Shown here: one piece after another, positions 39,201-41,069 of the stretch
How the letters are laid out: every line of letters begins with the position of its first letter
Position numbering within the stretch: the stretch's first letter is position 1
Source of the DNA: JBOHNS01 sp050730835
GTDB taxonomy: Bacteria > Patescibacteriota > Saccharimonadia > Saccharimonadales > UBA4665
Length of the DNA: 41,069 bases
Assembly: GCA_050730835.1 (NCBI GenBank)
Contig: JBOHNS010000021.1
Location: 1 to 41,069 of the forward strand
Reading direction: 5' to 3'
The notes under the pieces: generated by a model
Databases searched by the model: none
What the model saw: only the letters and a program-made list of their open reading frames with translations
Told to the model about the DNA's origin: nothing
Program-made: the position numbers and the translations under genes

Positions 39201-40979
39201 ATGGAACGAGTTTTGAGCGGAGATGTGGCTGCCAAAGTGGGCGAAAATGTTTTAGTCAAAGGCTGGGTTCAGTCGCGGCGCGACCACGGCGGACTGATTT
39301 TTATTGATGTGCGTGATCACACTGGCATCGCGCAATTAGTCATTCAGCCGGAAACGGCCGAGGCTTTTAGTATTGCCGAGCAGTTGCGCGACGAATTTGT
39401 AATTTCGGCTAGCGGCACCGTGAGCGAACGCGACGAAAATTTAAAAAACCCGAATATCGCTAGTGGCAGCGTGGAAATAAAAATCGAATCGCTAGAGATT
39501 CTAAACCGCTCCCAGCCGCTGCCGATTCAAATTAGTGGCGAGGCAATGGCAGGCGAAGACATGCGCCTAAAATATCGCTACCTAGATTTGCGCCGCCCGA
39601 AAATGCAAGAGACTTTGAAAAAGCGCGCGACATATTACAAGTTCATCCGCGATTATATGGAATCGAAAGATTTTATAGAAGTAACTACGCCAATCCTAGC
39701 CAACTCTAGCCCAGAAGGCGCGCGCGATTTTTTAGTGCCTAGCCGTGTGCATCCTGGCAAATTCTACGCTTTGCCCCAGGCGCCGCAGCAATTCAAACAG
39801 CTTTTGATGGTTGGCGGCGTGCCGCGTTATTACCAAATCGCCACGTGTTTTCGCGACGAAGATCCGCGCGCCGATCGCCTGTACGGCGACTTTTACCAGC
39901 TGGATTTAGAAATGTCATTTGTCGAAGACGGCGAAGAAGTGCGCTCGACAATAGAGCCGCTAGTCAAAAAATTAGTTACAGATTTTGCCGGCAAAAAATT
40001 ATTGAGCGAAGAAGTTCTACGGCTCAGCTACGCCGAAGCGATGGAAAACTACGGTTCCGACAAGCCAGATTTGCGCTATGAAATGAAGCTAGTCGAAATC
40101 ACGGACGAATTAAAAGACACCGAATTTGGCGTGTTCGCTAGCGCTGAATGCGTAAAAGCCATTTGCGTAAAAAACGGCGCTAGTTTGAGCCGCTCGCAAA
40201 TCGACAACTTTACCGAAATCGCCAAAAGCGAAGGCGCTGGCGGGCTAGCTTATTTAACATTTGAAAATGGCGAAATAAAATCGCCAATCGCTAAGTTTTT
40301 GAAGCCAGAAGAACTAGAATCTATCAAACAAAAAACCGGCGCGGCCGACGGCGACATAGTATTTTTCGGTGCCGACAAGCGGCAAGTAGTAAACAAAGTT
40401 CTGGGCCGATTACGCGGCGAATTTGCCGAACACTTCAAACTAAAAGATCCAAATGTCGTAGCCGCCGCTTGGATTGTAGATTTTCCGTTCTACGAATGGG
40501 ACGAAAAGTCCAACAAAATGGACTTCGGCCACAACCCATTCAGCATGCCAAAAGGCGGCTTGGACGCGCTAAAAACAGATGACAAATTAGCAATAGTCGC
40601 CGACCAATACGACCTAGTAATGAACGGCTACGAAGTTTGCAGCGGCGCCGTGCGAAACCACAACCCGGAAATTATGTTTGAAGTTTTCGGCGCGCTAGGC
40701 TATGACGAAAAATATGTCGAAGAAAAATTCGGCGCGTTGCTTTGCGCCTTCAAATACGGCGCGCCACCCCACGCCGGCTGCGCCTTCGGCATCGACCGAA
40801 TGTTCATGGTCCTGCTAAATGAGTCCAACATCCGCGAAGTAGTAGCCTTCCCCAAAAACGGCTCCGGCATAGACACAATGATGAACAGTCCATCTCCAGT
40901 AGAAGAATCCCAACTAAAAGAACTCCAAACCCAACCTTTCTTAGTTCTCGTTAGAATCCGAACACTACCGGAAAGGTAG
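39201..40979 (+). CDS. aspS: Aspartyl-tRNA synthetase
   Basis: It charges tRNA-Asp (or tRNA-Asp and tRNA-Asn in non-discriminating forms). An N-terminal OB-fold anticodon domain (VKGWVQSRRDHGGLIFIDVRDHTGIAQLV) is followed by class II motif 1 near residue 150. Motif 2 is CFRDEDPRADRLYGDFYQLDLEMSF near 215, the bacterial GAD insertion covers about 290-410, and motif 3 is AGCAFGIDRMFMVLL near 530. Length 592 is bacterial type. The end, after SPSPVEESQLKEL, reads QTQPFLVLVRIRTLPER, which is unlike the usual short ending. It lies next to a transposase-like start, so the final codons may have been replaced by an insertion. Confidence 0.94.
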   Translation: MERVLSGDVAAKVGENVLVKGWVQSRRDHGGLIFIDVRDHTGIAQLVIQPETAEAFSIAEQLRDEFVISASGTVSERDENLKNPNIASGSVEIKIESLEILNRSQPLPIQISGEAMAGEDMRLKYRYLDLRRPKMQETLKKRATYYKFIRDYMESKDFIEVTTPILANSSPEGARDFLVPSRVHPGKFYALPQAPQQFKQLLMVGGVPRYYQIATCFRDEDPRADRLYGDFYQLDLEMSFVEDGEEVRSTIEPLVKKLVTDFAGKKLLSEEVLRLSYAEAMENYGSDKPDLRYEMKLVEITDELKDTEFGVFASAECVKAICVKNGASLSRSQIDNFTEIAKSEGAGGLAYLTFENGEIKSPIAKFLKPEELESIKQKTGAADGDIVFFGADKRQVVNKVLGRLRGEFAEHFKLKDPNVVAAAWIVDFPFYEWDEKSNKMDFGHNPFSMPKGGLDALKTDDKLAIVADQYDLVMNGYEVCSGAVRNHNPEIMFEVFGALGYDEKYVEEKFGALLCAFKYGAPPHAGCAFGIDRMFMVLLNESNIREVVAFPKNGSGIDTMMNSPSPVEESQLKELQTQPFLVLVRIRTLPER

Positions 40980-40988
40980 AATGTACGG

Positions 40989-41069
40989 ATGGGAGCAACC
41001 AAGTTAACAGGGCGGGATCGTGACACTATCGCACGGTTATTTAGTAAAGGGTGTGGAGTAAGAGAAATA
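40989..41069 (+). CDS. Start of an IS30-like transposase (cut by the window edge)
   Basis: The last 81 nt form an open frame, MGATKLTGRDRDTIARLFSK followed by GCGVREI. The pattern L-T-x-R-x-R-D-x-I-x-x-L-x-x-x-G-x-x-x-R-E-I matches the helix-turn-helix at the N-terminus of IS30-family transposases (HTH_38). Only 27 codons are visible, so another helix-turn-helix protein is possible. The start is 9 nt after the aspS stop. Confidence 0.5.
   Translation, partial: MGATKLTGRDRDTIARLFSKGCGVREI

Noticed and set aside
1..41069. Recoding of TGA as glycine, as in some CPR lineages
   Set aside because: TGA ends many genes at expected family lengths (for example rmlC, rmlD and the NadD-like gene) and is not found inside conserved domains.
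1..41069. tRNA or rRNA genes
   Set aside because: I saw no cloverleaf with a T-loop GGTTCGAATCC-like segment in proper spacing and no rRNA-like stretch. A covariance search could still find one I missed.

Overview
The window looks like a chromosome segment from a small-genome bacterium of the Patescibacteria/CPR type. My best guess is Saccharibacteria (TM7) or a close relative. This rests on short intergenic spaces, many promoters whose -10 box sits only 6-8 nt before the start codon, many single-pass secreted proteins of unknown function, a stand-alone LexA-type winged-helix protein and ordinary use of TGA as stop. It is an inference from gene content, since no rRNA or ribosomal protein is present.

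Most of 293-33129 is a surface-polysaccharide locus. It encodes enzymes for UDP-glucuronate (Ugd), GDP-mannose (ManC) and dTDP-rhamnose (RmlB, RmlC, RmlD, RmlA), and a WbaP-type initiating sugar-phosphate transferase. It also encodes at least seven GT2/GT4 glycosyltransferases, a GT-C-like membrane protein, four SAM methyltransferases, a Wzm/Wzt ABC exporter with a carbohydrate-binding tail, an O-antigen-ligase-like protein, a flippase-like membrane protein and a GtrA-like protein. Inserted among these are a Fic-fold protein with its own operator, a NYN-domain nuclease-like gene placed between wzm and wzt, and a large secreted protein with a lysozyme-like domain and about eight C-terminal repeats.

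The right part (33050-41069) holds the LexA-like regulator, a secreted protein, a cobalamin riboswitch ahead of an unrecognised 480-residue Cys-tailed protein, a NadD-like gene, a tiny gene with a strong promoter, a DsbA-like protein, a CBS-domain membrane protein, aspS and the first codons of an IS30-like transposase.

The most unusual content is non-coding. Four loci carry paired arrays of degenerate 7-nt units with a strict layout per arm: four (or three) outer heptamers, one 11-nt unit, two inner heptamers. The opposite arm mirrors this. Two elements enclose a gene for a four-helix-bundle (S23/IVS-like) protein. Two near-identical arrays at the ends of the window (5-183 and 37086-37253) have the same layout with only about 10 nt in the centre, and they bracket the polysaccharide locus in direct orientation. 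The heptamer sequences differ between families while the spacing is conserved. This is my main candidate for an undescribed mobile or structural system. There are also a 90-bp hairpin insertion flanked by a 17-bp duplication between rmlB and rmlC that resembles an arm of the cobalamin riboswitch, and two copies of a MITE-like element, one of them inserted in frame in the O-antigen ligase gene.
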